From Bog-473 sp963809715 (lineage in GTDB: Bacteria; Actinomycetota; Acidimicrobiia; Acidimicrobiales; RAAP-2), in contig CAWEKO010000003.1 of the NCBI GenBank assembly GCA_963809715.1, positions 124,001 to 188,000 of the forward strand: DNA of 64,000 nucleotides, in the 5' to 3' direction. Made by a program: the position numbers and the translations under genes. Positions 1-9,163 of the stretch are shown here, piece by piece (the stretch's first letter is position 1; each line of letters begins with the position of its first letter). A model generated the notes under the pieces. It saw only the letters and a list, made by a program, of their open reading frames with translations. It ran no database searches and had not been told where the DNA came from.

Positions 1-2
1 AG

Positions 3-830
3 GCCGCGTTCGCGTTCGTGATTGAGGACGCTGCGGGACTCACCTGGCTCACCGGACATCCCGATCTGCTTCCGTTCGAGCCGTACTGCATCGGTGATCC
101 CAATGCCGGACTCCATGCGCTCTTCGGATTGCTTCTTGCCCTCGAGCACCGGGAGCGAACGGGTGAAGGCGGTCTGGTCGAGGCGGCAATGGTCGAAGCC
201 GCCGTGAACATCGCCGCAGAGCAACCGATCGAATTCTCCGCGTACGGCGCGCTGCTCACCCGCACCGGGAATCGCGGGCCCTGCGCAGCGCCGCAGAATC
301 TCTATCAGGCTGCGGGTCCGGACGAGCACGGCCGTGACGACTCCTGGGTGGCCCTTGCCGTGGCCACCGACGAGCATTGGCTGGCGCTCCGCCGGGTCAT
401 GGGCGAGCCCGATTGGGCCGCCGAGCCTGCGTTCCTCACTGCCGCCGGTCGGATGGCCGAGCAGGATCGGATCGATGCCAACCTTCAGGAGTGGTGCCGA
501 AGTCTTTCAGCCGACACCCTGGTCGAACGTCTGTGGGAGGCCGGCGTGCCGGTGGGAAAGGTCATGCAACCTCACGGTCAGACTGAACTGGCCCAGCTAG
601 AGTCCCGCCATTTCTTCGAGGAGGTGTCGCACCCGGTGATCGGATCGTCCCGCTACAGCACGTTGCCCATGCGGTTCTCCCGCGGTCCCGAACGGCTGCA
701 CGAACGGCACGCGCCGTTGCTCGGAGAGCACAACGACGAATTGCTCGGCGAACTGGGACTCACGAAGACAGAGATCGACGCGCTCGAAGCGGACGGGATC
801 ATCGGTGGCACGCTCACCTCGGGCACCTAG
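3..830 (+). CDS. CaiB/BaiF (class III) CoA-transferase, 5' truncated by window edge
   Basis: The frame is open from the first complete codon at base 3, so the gene begins outside the window; the GTG at 18 is only an internal codon. The 275 visible residues correspond to the C-terminal two thirds of a class III CoA-transferase, usually about 400 aa. The diagnostic stretch is LLLALEHRERTGEGG, the conserved region of CaiB/BaiF proteins that precedes the small domain. These enzymes move CoA between carboxylates through an active-site Asp, which lies at or before the window edge and cannot be checked. The substrate is unknown. A MarR gene follows almost directly, and a complete paralogue lies at 7952-9163. 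Confidence 0.85.
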   Translation, partial: AAFAFVIEDAAGLTWLTGHPDLLPFEPYCIGDPNAGLHALFGLLLALEHRERTGEGGLVEAAMVEAAVNIAAEQPIEFSAYGALLTRTGNRGPCAAPQNLYQAAGPDEHGRDDSWVALAVATDEHWLALRRVMGEPDWAAEPAFLTAAGRMAEQDRIDANLQEWCRSLSADTLVERLWEAGVPVGKVMQPHGQTELAQLESRHFFEEVSHPVIGSSRYSTLPMRFSRGPERLHERHAPLLGEHNDELLGELGLTKTEIDALEADGIIGGTLTSGT

Positions 831-885
831 CGCCCGGTCTCGCTCCGCACCCTCGGGCGCGGGATTCTTGGCCGCGCCCTTCGAC

Positions 886-1449
886 GTGGTCGAGGCCTCA
901 CGGCGCGTCTGGCTCGAGCGCTGGGAACCTCAAGCAGCGTCCGGGATGTCGGTGTTCACGGCCATTCTCCGGTCCTACCAGCTCCTCAATGACCAGGTGA
1001 ACGGCGTCATGAAGCGCCACGGGTTTACCTTCGTGCAGTACCAGGTCCTGGCTTGGCTCGAGACGGATCCCGAGTCCTCGCTGACCCTCAGCTGGATCAG
1101 CAAGACCCTGCGTATTCCACCGGCCACGGTGACCGACATCATCGACCGGCTCGAGGACGACCGTCTGGTCCGTCGTGTACCCCACCCCTCTGACGCCCGG
1201 ACGACACTTGCGGTCATCACCGCAAAGGGCCGGAGAGCGGCCAACGAGGCGACGCAGGAATTGAATGCCACGGTGTACGAGGGGATCGGGCTGACCGAGG
1301 AGCAACGAGGTGACCTGGTCGCCCTTCTCGCCCAGTTGCGTGCGAACGGAAATGAGTTCGACGTCGAGCATTCGGACGACGTAATCGAGGAAGTCGAGTC
1401 GCGTGGGGCGAAGACGCGAGGACAGCAGAGCCGTTTCGAGGTCGTCTAA
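886..1449 (+). CDS. MarR-family transcriptional regulator
   Basis: Winged-helix regulator. The core runs from MSVFTAILRSYQLLNDQV through a recognition helix region (LRIPPATVTDIIDRLEDD) to the wing (VRRVPHPSDARTTLAVIT), the classic MarR layout. The C-terminal 35 residues are charged and probably disordered. The frame stays open back to GTG 805, which would overlap the CoA-transferase by 26 nt, but that extension is Arg/Ser/Pro-rich and looks like translated non-coding sequence. GTG 886 is preferred because relatives begin shortly before the RRxWxxxxW segment seen here; TTG 868 is another option. It probably controls the adjacent CoA-transferase operon. Confidence 0.85.
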   Translation: MVEASRRVWLERWEPQAASGMSVFTAILRSYQLLNDQVNGVMKRHGFTFVQYQVLAWLETDPESSLTLSWISKTLRIPPATVTDIIDRLEDDRLVRRVPHPSDARTTLAVITAKGRRAANEATQELNATVYEGIGLTEEQRGDLVALLAQLRANGNEFDVEHSDDVIEEVESRGAKTRGQQSRFEVV

Positions 1450-1538
1450 ATCCCCCCAGGACGGGCACCCGCAGCCTCACGCGGTCCGACGGGTTCGGTC
1501 ACGAGGTCTTGCTGCAACTCAGCGGGACCGGACGATGA

Positions 1539-2372
1539 TCAAGTGTCCTGGTCCGGCAGAGCCGGACCCTCAGCCCTCCGGCGGGCTCCGAAGATGTCGA
1601 GTCCGGGAGATACGAGCCTGCGGTGCGTTTCCAGGACGACCCAGGCGACGATCCACAGATAGATCGCGACGGCGAGCACGTGAGCCGAGATCCCTTGGCC
1701 GCCAGGAGCTCCGAACACTCCCGGTGCCGCCAGGGCGAAAATCAGGTACACCGACAACACGAAGAGAAATAGCAGGGATATGACAGATATGAAGGCAACC
1801 GAAGACACGTAACTCTGACCCACGCGTCGCGAAGGCGCAGGAGGCTGCGTATCTGAACGGACGAGGTCAAGTCCCCGGCGCAGATGAACGACCAGAAGGA
1901 CGGCGCCGATCACGATACTCAGAGCACCGAGCAAAATCGCTCGGGCCGCAGTATTTGAGACCGCGTTCGAGTGGTTACCGATCAGAGCGTCCACGCCGGA
2001 TACCACCAAGGCAGAGCCGACAATCGTCACGAAGAGCGTCACGAAGGAGACGGCGAAGTAGTACACGGCCTGGGGTCGACGTCCACTCGGATCAGGGTCG
2101 GCTCGGTTCGCCACGACGATGATGATGAAGACACCAATCACGGAGAGTACGACCAGGGCAAGAAAGAGTTCGAGAAAGAAGCTCACGAACGTGGCGATAC
2201 TGAGTCCGGCGTTTGGTGCCGCAAACACTGATCCTCCACTCTGAGCTCCGACGCCGCTGGTCCCGCTGTGCAGCGGAAAAGTTGTAAATGGTGGGGAGTT
2301 TCCCGAGCTCAAGAAGCTCGGGATCGTCGTGGTAACACCGTTCAAGCCGCCCATTGGAATCCTTCCCGCCAT
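1539..2372 (-). CDS. Hypothetical integral membrane protein with about five TM segments
   Basis: A 277-residue protein I cannot assign to a family. Residues 1-55 are Ser/Thr/Gly/Pro-rich with no clear signal peptide. Hydrophobic segments lie at about 59-86, 104-126, 144-165, 188-213 and 228-248, joined by short basic loops such as ANRADPDPSGRRP and HLRRG. The basic C-terminus ends in PALPDQDT. It is convergent with the MarR gene and divergent from the aldehyde dehydrogenase gene. No enzymatic motif is visible, so function is unknown; the hydrophobic pattern makes a real membrane protein likely. Confidence 0.65.
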   Translation of the reverse strand: MAGRIPMGGLNGVTTTIPSFLSSGNSPPFTTFPLHSGTSGVGAQSGGSVFAAPNAGLSIATFVSFFLELFLALVVLSVIGVFIIIVVANRADPDPSGRRPQAVYYFAVSFVTLFVTIVGSALVVSGVDALIGNHSNAVSNTAARAILLGALSIVIGAVLLVVHLRRGLDLVRSDTQPPAPSRRVGQSYVSSVAFISVISLLFLFVLSVYLIFALAAPGVFGAPGGQGISAHVLAVAIYLWIVAWVVLETHRRLVSPGLDIFGARRRAEGPALPDQDT

Positions 2373-2564
2373 CGCCGGGTTGTGAACCTACTCTCATCAA
2401 GCCGTCAAGTTGGGTATTGGTCGAGGCTCTCGTCGATGATCCCTTGAGTGGTCGCGAGTGTCAGGCAGTCGCCGAGTCTGGTGCTCGTGGTGGCGAACCC
2501 CGACGATTCGAGCTCATTGCTGACCCCGTCCCTTCGAGGCCATCGCGAGTGTGCGGCCGGTTGC

Positions 2565-2594
2565 TTGACGAATGCACCGTACTCTGAAACAGTA
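2565..2594 (+). promoter_or_regulatory. Candidate promoter with imperfect palindrome upstream of aldehyde dehydrogenase
   Basis: TTGACG (2565-2570) is followed 17 nt later by AACAGT (2588-2593). An imperfect palindrome TACTCTGAAACAGTA (2580-2594, one arm mismatch) covers the -10 position, as a repressor site would. It lies 37-66 nt before the GTG at 2631. This is motif reading only. Confidence 0.35.
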
Positions 2595-2630
2595 GAACCA
2601 TGCTCTACATAGCGGCCGTGGTGCTCTCGC

Positions 2631-4109
2631 GTGGCTGAGGGAGAGATCCTCGCCGAGCGCCGTTCGTTCGTCGCGGGGCGGTGGGTGGAGAGCGACGAGG
2701 TCCTGGCCGTCGAGAATCCTGCTGACCAATCTCTCGCTGCCGAGCTTGCGGCGACACCACTCGTCGAAGTGGGTCGTGCCATCGCCGAGGCCCGTCGGAG
2801 TTTCGACGAGGGGGCATGGGCTGATCTTCCGGCGCGCGACAGGGCGCGCACCCTGCATGCCCTGCTCGATCACCTCGAAACGCTGCACGAGCCGCTGGTG
2901 GCATCGATGGTGGCCGAAGCCGGGCAGCCCGTCCTCTTTGCGGAAATGGCGCAGTACGCCGCGGGCCTGATGCTGGCCCGCAACACGATCGACCTCTACC
3001 TGTCGTTGCCACATGAAGAAGCGAACCCGGTCCCGGTCGAGGAGCTTGTCCGAGGACGGGTGGCGCTCAGCTTGCGCCGGCACGAGCCCGTCGGGGTTGT
3101 GGTGGCAATCACGCCGTACAACGGCGCCATCATCATGGCCTTCCAAAAGCTGTTCGCGGCGCTGATGGCCGGGAACTCGGTCATCCTGCGGCCCAGCCCG
3201 CTCACGCCGATCTCATCGCTCGTCTTCGGTGTGGCAGCCGAAGCGGCCGGGCTACCTGCAGGTGTGCTCAGCGTGATCGTCGAGGGTGGAGCGGCCGGTG
3301 CTGAGGTGCTCACCACCGATCCGGCAGTGGACATGATCTCCTTCACCGGTTCGACCGCCGTCGGCCGCCAGATCCTGGCCCAGGCCGCACCGACGGTGAA
3401 GCGCGTGGCGCTGGAGCTCGGCGGCAAGTCGGCTCAGATCTATCTCCCTGACGCCCTGCACCGCGTTGCGGCCGGCGCTGCGCAGGTGGTGGCCATGACG
3501 GCAGGCCAGGCGTGTGTGGCGGCCACCAGAATGCTGGTGCCGGAGGACCGCAAGGACGAGGTCCTCGAAGCAGTGGGCGCGGCGTACGCCACCCTCACCG
3601 TCGGCCCCCCTAGCGATCCGGCCGCCATGATGGGACCGCTTATCACTGCGTCTCAGCGGGAGCGCTGCGAGCGCTTCGTGGCGCTGGCCGAGGAAAAGGG
3701 CGGAAAGGTCGTCGTGGGAGGCGGTCGTCCGGCCGGGCTCGAGCGTGGGTATTACTTCGAACCCACTGTCCTCGACATTCCCGACAACTTGAATCCTGCG
3801 GCGCAGGAGGAGATCTTCGGCCCGGTGCTCGCCGTGATCGGCTATCGGGATCTCGACGATGCGGTCCGCATCGCCAACGAGAGCATCTATGGACTGTCAG
3901 GCCAGGTCTATGGCGCGGACGTAGCCACGGCGACGGCGGTGGCCCGCCGAATCCGCAGCGGTGCGGTAAACGTCAACACGTCGATGTTCAGCGCCTACGC
4001 GCCGAGCGGGGGTTACAAGCAAAGCGGCCTTGGCCGTGAGCGCGGCGTGGAAGGCATTCGCGCCTTCCAGGAGATCAAGCATCTGTGTATCGGTGAATTG
4101 CCGGACTGA
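2631..4109 (+). CDS. NAD(P)+-dependent aldehyde dehydrogenase
   Basis: Full-length aldehyde dehydrogenase superfamily member (492 aa), oxidising an aldehyde to the acid in the cytoplasm. The cofactor-binding region (ITPYNGAIIMAF; FTGSTAVGRQI) is followed by the general-base Glu262 in LELGGKSAQ and the nucleophile Cys295 in GQACVAATR. The C-terminal EEIFGPVLAV and SGGYKQSGLGRE motifs are intact. Start is GTG 2631 with a weak ribosome site; no better start lies nearby. It leads the run of genes to 10.8 kb and is followed 21 nt later by an amidohydrolase, so it probably oxidises an aldehyde made within the same pathway. Substrate not predictable. Confidence 0.92.
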   Translation: MAEGEILAERRSFVAGRWVESDEVLAVENPADQSLAAELAATPLVEVGRAIAEARRSFDEGAWADLPARDRARTLHALLDHLETLHEPLVASMVAEAGQPVLFAEMAQYAAGLMLARNTIDLYLSLPHEEANPVPVEELVRGRVALSLRRHEPVGVVVAITPYNGAIIMAFQKLFAALMAGNSVILRPSPLTPISSLVFGVAAEAAGLPAGVLSVIVEGGAAGAEVLTTDPAVDMISFTGSTAVGRQILAQAAPTVKRVALELGGKSAQIYLPDALHRVAAGAAQVVAMTAGQACVAATRMLVPEDRKDEVLEAVGAAYATLTVGPPSDPAAMMGPLITASQRERCERFVALAEEKGGKVVVGGGRPAGLERGYYFEPTVLDIPDNLNPAAQEEIFGPVLAVIGYRDLDDAVRIANESIYGLSGQVYGADVATATAVARRIRSGAVNVNTSMFSAYAPSGGYKQSGLGRERGVEGIRAFQEIKHLCIGELPD

Positions 4110-4130
4110 GTTTCTGCAAGGAGGGCAACG

Positions 4131-5336
4131 ATGACATCACCTGACCCGAACTTGGAGTGGTTGATCTCCGTCGACGACCACATTCTCGAACCACCGCATC
4201 TCTGGATCGACCGGGTGGCCGCCAAGGATCGCGACCGGGCGCCGCACATGGAGTCCGTCGATGGCATGGACTACTGGGTCTACGACGGCAAGAGGTACCC
4301 CAGCTCCGGTCTCAGCGCCGTGGCGGGAAAGTCGAAGGAAGAGTTCAGTCCCGAACCGTTACCGTATTCCGAAATGCGCCCGGGGTGCTACGACCCCAAG
4401 GCTCGCCTCGGTGATATGGACCAGGCGGGGATTCTCGCCTCATTGTGCTTCCCAACCATTACGCGCTTTTGTGGTCAATTGTTCATGGAGGCCAGCGATC
4501 GAGAGTTCGGCTTCCAGTGTCTGCAGCACTACAACGACTGGATCGTCGAAGAGTGGTGTGGGGCAGCGCCCGGGCGCTACATCCCGCTGATGCTGATCCC
4601 GATGTGGGACCCGGTGCTTGCCGCCAAGGAGATGGAGCGGATGGCGCCCAAGGGTGTCACCGCATTCGCGTTCTCCGAGAACCCTGCCCCGATTGGCCTC
4701 CCAACCATTCATGATGTGAATCGCTTCTGGGACCCCGTCATGGCGACCGCCAACGAGGTCGGGATGGTCGCCTCGATGCACGTCGGGTCCTCGTCGCAGG
4801 TGCCGCAGATCGCCCCGGACTCTCCGTTCATGGCCAACCTTGCCTGGGGAGCGATCCGCACCTCAGGCGCCATGCTCTCCTGGCTCTTCAGCGGAATGTT
4901 CCAGCGGTTCCCGAATCTCAAGATCGCGCTGTCGGAGGGCGAAATCGGTTGGATGCCGTACTTCCTGGAGCGGGCCGAACAGGTCCTCGACAAGCAGCGC
5001 TACTGGGTGATGCGGGGCCAGAAGTTCATGGACCACGCAACGACGGACGTGGATCTGGACACGCTCAATCTCCGAGAGTTGTTCCGTGAGCACGTGTTCG
5101 GCTGCTTTATCGAGGACCATCACGGGATCGCCAGCATCGACGAGATCGGTGTCGACAACATCATGTGTGAGACGGACTACCCGCACTCGGATTCGACCTG
5201 GCCGAATTGCATCACGGCGGTCAAGAAGCTGATCGACCACCTCCCGTCGGAGACCCAGTACAAGCTGCTGCGTGGAAACGCCGAGAGGTTGTACCGCTTC
5301 ACGCCGGCCGGGCCACCTGTCTCAGTGGGCGGCTGA
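4131..5336 (+). CDS. Amidohydrolase_2 family metal-dependent hydrolase/decarboxylase
   Basis: TIM-barrel protein of the ACMSD/Amidohydro_2 group (401 aa). The metal-ligand strand reads SVDDHILEP, so the usual HxH pair is replaced by HxxE, and the late Asp sits in ETDYPHSDS. The middle barrel strands (LIPMWDP; GMVASMHVG; KIALSEGEIGW) fit the family. Relatives hydrolyse or decarboxylate ring-cleavage products, but many have unknown substrates. A perfect ribosome site AAGGAGGG (4118-4125) lies 5 nt before ATG 4131. Two paralogues occur at 36526-37770 and 47478-48674. The downstream SDR and P450 suggest a role in breaking down a cyclic compound. Confidence 0.85.
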   Translation: MTSPDPNLEWLISVDDHILEPPHLWIDRVAAKDRDRAPHMESVDGMDYWVYDGKRYPSSGLSAVAGKSKEEFSPEPLPYSEMRPGCYDPKARLGDMDQAGILASLCFPTITRFCGQLFMEASDREFGFQCLQHYNDWIVEEWCGAAPGRYIPLMLIPMWDPVLAAKEMERMAPKGVTAFAFSENPAPIGLPTIHDVNRFWDPVMATANEVGMVASMHVGSSSQVPQIAPDSPFMANLAWGAIRTSGAMLSWLFSGMFQRFPNLKIALSEGEIGWMPYFLERAEQVLDKQRYWVMRGQKFMDHATTDVDLDTLNLRELFREHVFGCFIEDHHGIASIDEIGVDNIMCETDYPHSDSTWPNCITAVKKLIDHLPSETQYKLLRGNAERLYRFTPAGPPVSVGG

Positions 5337-5453
5337 AGCGGCGATCGGCTCCGACGACCCTGACGAAGATTCTCGTTGCCGGAGTCGAAGCGTGGCCGAA
5401 AGCTGTCCGACCGCAGGAATCGAATTCGTGGACGAGAAGGAGAGTGAAGGATC

Positions 5454-6233
5454 GTGTTGCTGAAGGACAAGACAGCAGTGATCACGGGCGCAGGCTCCGG
5501 CGTGGGGCGGGCCTCGGCGTTGCGATTTGCCGAGGAGGGTGCCGCGGTCGTGTGCGCCGACATCGATCTGGAGCGGGCGAAAGAAACCGTGGCCCAGGTC
5601 GAGTCAGCAGGCGGGAGAGCGGTGGCCGAACGGTGTGACGTCGCTGAAGATGCCGATGTCACCGCTGCCATCGCCAGCGCGGTCGGTCACTTCGGGCGCC
5701 TGGACATCATGTTCAACAACGTGGGCATCCCGACGCCCCGGCTGGGGATGTCCTTCGAGGAACACACCGTCGAGGATTTCGAGCGCCTGAACTCGGTCAA
5801 CTTCCGAGGCGTGTTTCTCGGTTGTCGGTACGCCGTGATCCGGTTCAAAGAGCAGGGCGAGGGGGGAGTGATCTTGAACACGGGATCGGTCGCCGGTCTC
5901 GTGGGGTGGGGTGGCACGCTCTACGGAGCCACGAAGGGAGCGGTGCACCAACTGACCCGGGCCGTCGCCGTGGAGGTGGCGCCGTTCGGGATCCGGGTGA
6001 ACGCAATCTGCCCCGCCGGGATGCCCTACACGGGCTTCATGGCGGCCGGTGGGATGACGGTCTCGGGCGACGACCTGGAAGCCGTGGCCGCACACACCGG
6101 CACCATGCACCCGCTGGGCCGTCCGATCACCGCTGAGGATTGCGCGGCTGCGGCGGTTTACCTCTGCTCCGATCAGGCCTCCAACGTCACTGGGATACTG
6201 CTCCCGATCGACGGAGGGTACGTCGCCAAATGA
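5454..6233 (+). CDS. Short-chain dehydrogenase/reductase (SDR)
   Basis: Classical SDR of 259 aa using NAD(P)(H). The dinucleotide motif TGAGSGVG is at about residue 12, NNVGIP replaces the usual NNAG, and the catalytic Ser/Tyr/Lys are in LNTGSVAG and YGATK. The C-terminal IDGGYVAK is typical. GTG 5454 is preceded by a purine-rich GAAGGAGAGTGAAGG ribosome site. Its TGA stop overlaps the ATG of the P450 gene (ATGA at 6230), showing translational coupling. It likely oxidises an alcohol made by the P450 or reduces the matching ketone. Confidence 0.88.
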   Translation: MLLKDKTAVITGAGSGVGRASALRFAEEGAAVVCADIDLERAKETVAQVESAGGRAVAERCDVAEDADVTAAIASAVGHFGRLDIMFNNVGIPTPRLGMSFEEHTVEDFERLNSVNFRGVFLGCRYAVIRFKEQGEGGVILNTGSVAGLVGWGGTLYGATKGAVHQLTRAVAVEVAPFGIRVNAICPAGMPYTGFMAAGGMTVSGDDLEAVAAHTGTMHPLGRPITAEDCAAAAVYLCSDQASNVTGILLPIDGGYVAK

Positions 6234-7480
6234 CCGGCACCACGGGACTCCTGGACCCGGGTCGGGTCCGTCAACTCTTCGACCTGGCAAATCATGTCCA
6301 GGGTTGGAACGGTGGCAACTTCACTGCGGATCCGTACCCGATCTGGCACAGACTTCGGGAACAGGCACCCGTTCACCAGGGAACTGTGCACGCCCTGTCG
6401 GGGGTCGACGAGGACCTGATGTTCCACGGGCTGCCCTATCCAGATCGTCCGCACTACTCTGCCTTCTCGTGGGCGGCCTGCGACGCCGTCTACCGTGATC
6501 CGGAGACTTTCGCGTCATCTGCCGAAGCCGTCGATCTCGAGGCTGGCGAACCGAGTCCAACGAACAGCATGTTGTCGATGGGAGGCACCCAGCACCGCCG
6601 TTACCGGGCGCTCGTGCAGCCGTCGTTCTCACCCACGAAGGTCCAGTGGTGGGTCGAGAACTGGATCGAGAACACGGTGCACGCCATGATCGAATCCTTC
6701 GAGAAGGCTGGCCGGGCCGAGCTGAACGTGGAACTCTGCGCGGCCATCCCGGTTCTGACGATCACGGGAAGCTTCGGTATCCCGGTCGACCAGGCGCTCG
6801 ACGTTCGAGAATCGCTTGCGCATCCAGAACGGATCATGGAGATCTTGGCCCCGATCGTGGCGGCCCGTCGTGAACAGCCGGCCAACGACCTGATCAGCGT
6901 CCTGGTCGAGGCTGAGGTCACCGACGAAGAGGAAAACACGCACCGGCTCACCGACGCCGAGATCTACTCCTTCGCTCTGCTTCTCCTGGCGGCCGGCTCG
7001 GGTACGACCTGGAAACAGATGGGGACCACCCTGGCCGCTCTGCTCCTCCAGCCCGAGCACCTCGATGCCGTTCGGGCCGACCGGAGCCTGCTGCGGTCGG
7101 CTATCGAGGAATCGATGCGGTGGGCACCGACTGACCCGATGTTCTCGCGCTGGGTGACCGCGGACGTGGATTTCTTCGGCGTCCATCTCCCGAAGGGTTC
7201 GGTCTTGCACATCTGTCTCGGTGCCGGCAATCGGGATCCCGGGCGCTGGGAGCGTCCCGACGAGTTCGATCCTTCTCGCCCGATGCGGCCGAGCTTGGCC
7301 TTCGGCGGAGGTCCGCACGTCTGCCTCGGCCAGCACGTGGCCCGAGCCGAGATGACCGTCGCCATCAATGCCCTGCTTGACCGCCTGCCGAATCTGCGAC
7401 TTGATCCCGATGCAGAAGCGCCCCGTTTCATCGGCTTCTACGAACGGGGGGCTACGGCCATCCCGGTTCGCTTCGACTGA
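6230..7480 (+). CDS. Cytochrome P450
   Basis: Soluble bacterial P450 of 416 aa. The I-helix oxygen-binding stretch LLLAAGSGTTWK has GSGTT in place of the common AGxDT. The K-helix ExxR is E294-S-M-R297, and the haem loop FGGGPHVCLGQH carries the axial thiolate Cys365. ATG 6230 overlaps the SDR stop; the frame is open further upstream but that part is antisense-like and lies inside the SDR. No ferredoxin gene is adjacent, so electrons must come from elsewhere. It probably hydroxylates the substrate of this operon, with a terpenoid or steroid-like hydrocarbon as the inferred candidate from context. Confidence 0.95.
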   Translation: MTGTTGLLDPGRVRQLFDLANHVQGWNGGNFTADPYPIWHRLREQAPVHQGTVHALSGVDEDLMFHGLPYPDRPHYSAFSWAACDAVYRDPETFASSAEAVDLEAGEPSPTNSMLSMGGTQHRRYRALVQPSFSPTKVQWWVENWIENTVHAMIESFEKAGRAELNVELCAAIPVLTITGSFGIPVDQALDVRESLAHPERIMEILAPIVAARREQPANDLISVLVEAEVTDEEENTHRLTDAEIYSFALLLLAAGSGTTWKQMGTTLAALLLQPEHLDAVRADRSLLRSAIEESMRWAPTDPMFSRWVTADVDFFGVHLPKGSVLHICLGAGNRDPGRWERPDEFDPSRPMRPSLAFGGGPHVCLGQHVARAEMTVAINALLDRLPNLRLDPDAEAPRFIGFYERGATAIPVRFD

Positions 7481-7502
7481 CAGCCCCACTGGAGGAGTCA
7501 CC

Positions 7503-7946
7503 TTGAGTGAAGACACATATCAACCGCCCGACCTCATGCTGCTCGGAGAAGAACACGTCCAGCGTTACCAGGAGACGGATGGGGAGGTCGGCTACATCTG
7601 GAACGGGGTCCCAACCCTGCTGCTGACCACCACCGGGCGCAAGAGCGGCGAAGCACGGACGACGCCGCTCATCTTCGGGCGCGACGGCAGCGACTATCTG
7701 GTGGTGGCCTCCATGGGCGGGGCTCCGCAACATCCCAACTGGTACCGGAACCTGTTGGCGGATCAGTCGGCAAGGATCCAGGTACGCGGTGACCACCTCG
7801 ACGTCGCGACTCGGACCGCAGAGGACAATGAGAAGCCCAGGCTCTGGAAGATCGTGACCGAGGTCTGGCCGAACTACGACGTCTACCAGTCCAGGACCGA
7901 TCGGGTGATCCCCGTCGTCGTCCTGTCGCCCTCCGGCCGAGCCTGA
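7503..7946 (+). CDS. Nitroreductase/quinone reductase family protein (Ddn-like, probable F420-dependent)
   Basis: A 147-residue split beta-barrel protein of the deazaflavin (F420)-dependent nitroreductase family, common in actinobacteria. Recognisable parts are LLLTTTGRKSGEARTTPLIF, YLVVASMGG and HPNWYRNLLAD, the Ddn signature blocks. The start is TTG 7503, with GGAGGAG at 7491-7497 placed 5 nt upstream; the frame upstream lies inside the P450 gene in another frame. It is 22 nt after the P450 and 5 nt before the CoA-transferase. Family members reduce quinones or enones with F420H2; here it may reduce a double bond in the catabolic intermediate, which is inference. Confidence 0.88.
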   Translation: MSEDTYQPPDLMLLGEEHVQRYQETDGEVGYIWNGVPTLLLTTTGRKSGEARTTPLIFGRDGSDYLVVASMGGAPQHPNWYRNLLADQSARIQVRGDHLDVATRTAEDNEKPRLWKIVTEVWPNYDVYQSRTDRVIPVVVLSPSGRA

Positions 7947-7951
7947 GCCGA

Positions 7952-9163
7952 ATGACCGACCAGGCGTTCGATGGAGTCCGGGTCGTCGAGCTGGCCCAGT
8001 GGGTCTTCGTCCCGGTGGCGGGAGCCCTCTTGGCGGACTGGGGAGCCGAGGTCGTGCACGTCGAGCCGACCGAGGGTGATCCCTACCGGGGCCTGGCCAC
8101 CCAGGGGATCGGCTCGGAGCGCAATGGCATCAATTTGTCGCTCGCCCTCGCCAACCGCGGGAAGCGGTCTCTCGCACTCGACATCAGGCACGAGAACGGT
8201 CTCGCAATCCTGCACAAGCTGCTCGAGTCGGCCGACGTCTTCCTCACCAACATGCGGCCGGGGGCCCTGCGGCGCGCTGGGCTCGACTCTGACGAGCTCA
8301 TGGAGCGCTACCCGGGACTGGTGTACGCCAGAGGGCACGGGTACGGCGCCAAGGGACCTGACGCCGACCTGGCCGGGTATGACGCGACGGCGTTCTGGGC
8401 CCGGGGCGGAATGGCGCACATCTTGACCCCGCCCGAGCGCGAGTATCCGATCGGCCAACGCGGCGCCTTGGGGGACCGCAACGGCGCGCTGGCCCTGGCG
8501 TTCGGTGTCGCCGCCGCGTTGCTCAAGCGGACGCGAACGGGAGCCGGTTCGATCGTCGACGTCTCGCTCTTGGCGACGGCGATGTGGACCCTCTCATCCG
8601 ACCTCCTGGCCGCGCTCGGTGGGGACGAACCGAAGGCGTCGAGCGGCCGTGGTCCACTGGTGAACCCGCTCGTCGGCGTCTACCGAACGAAGGACGATCG
8701 CCATATTCAGCTCGTGTTTCTCCAGCCGGATCGGTACTGGGCCGACTTCTGCCGGGTCATCGATCGCCCCGACCTCGCCGAGGACGCCCGCTTTGTCGAC
8801 ATGATGACCCGGCGTGATAACGGTGCCGCGTGTGTGGCCGAGCTCGACAACGAGTTCGCCAAACGAACATTCGACGAGTGGAAATCGGTTCTCGCTCGGC
8901 TCGATGCACCTTGGGCTCCGGTGCAGTCAGTCGCAGAACTGCTGGACGACCCGCAGGTGGAGGCAAACGGCTACATCGGCGAAGTGGTGGTCGATGGCGG
9001 GCCTTCCTACCGCCTTCCTGCCGTGCCGGTGCAGTTCGATGGCCGGCCACCAGCGCTGCGCCGTGCTCCGGAGCACGGCGAGGACACCGAGGCCCTGCTG
9101 CTCGAGTTGGGCTACGGCTGGGAGGACATCGGTGCTCTGAAGGAGGCGGGGGTCGTTCTTTGA
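7952..9163 (+). CDS. CaiB/BaiF (class III) CoA-transferase
   Basis: Full-length class III CoA-transferase (403 aa). The N-terminal VVELAQWVFVPVAGALLADWGAEV-type opening is diagnostic. Asp144 in GYDATAFWARGG aligns with the catalytic Asp of this family (Asp156 of alpha-methylacyl-CoA racemase). FGVAAALLKRTRTGAG matches the second signature. It activates a carboxylic acid by CoA transfer, or racemises an alpha-methylacyl-CoA; sequence alone does not separate the two. ATG 7952 follows the Ddn-like gene after 5 nt, and the stop overlaps the next start (TTGA at 9160), so it belongs to the same operon. Confidence 0.92.
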   Translation: MTDQAFDGVRVVELAQWVFVPVAGALLADWGAEVVHVEPTEGDPYRGLATQGIGSERNGINLSLALANRGKRSLALDIRHENGLAILHKLLESADVFLTNMRPGALRRAGLDSDELMERYPGLVYARGHGYGAKGPDADLAGYDATAFWARGGMAHILTPPEREYPIGQRGALGDRNGALALAFGVAAALLKRTRTGAGSIVDVSLLATAMWTLSSDLLAALGGDEPKASSGRGPLVNPLVGVYRTKDDRHIQLVFLQPDRYWADFCRVIDRPDLAEDARFVDMMTRRDNGAACVAELDNEFAKRTFDEWKSVLARLDAPWAPVQSVAELLDDPQVEANGYIGEVVVDGGPSYRLPAVPVQFDGRPPALRRAPEHGEDTEALLLELGYGWEDIGALKEAGVVL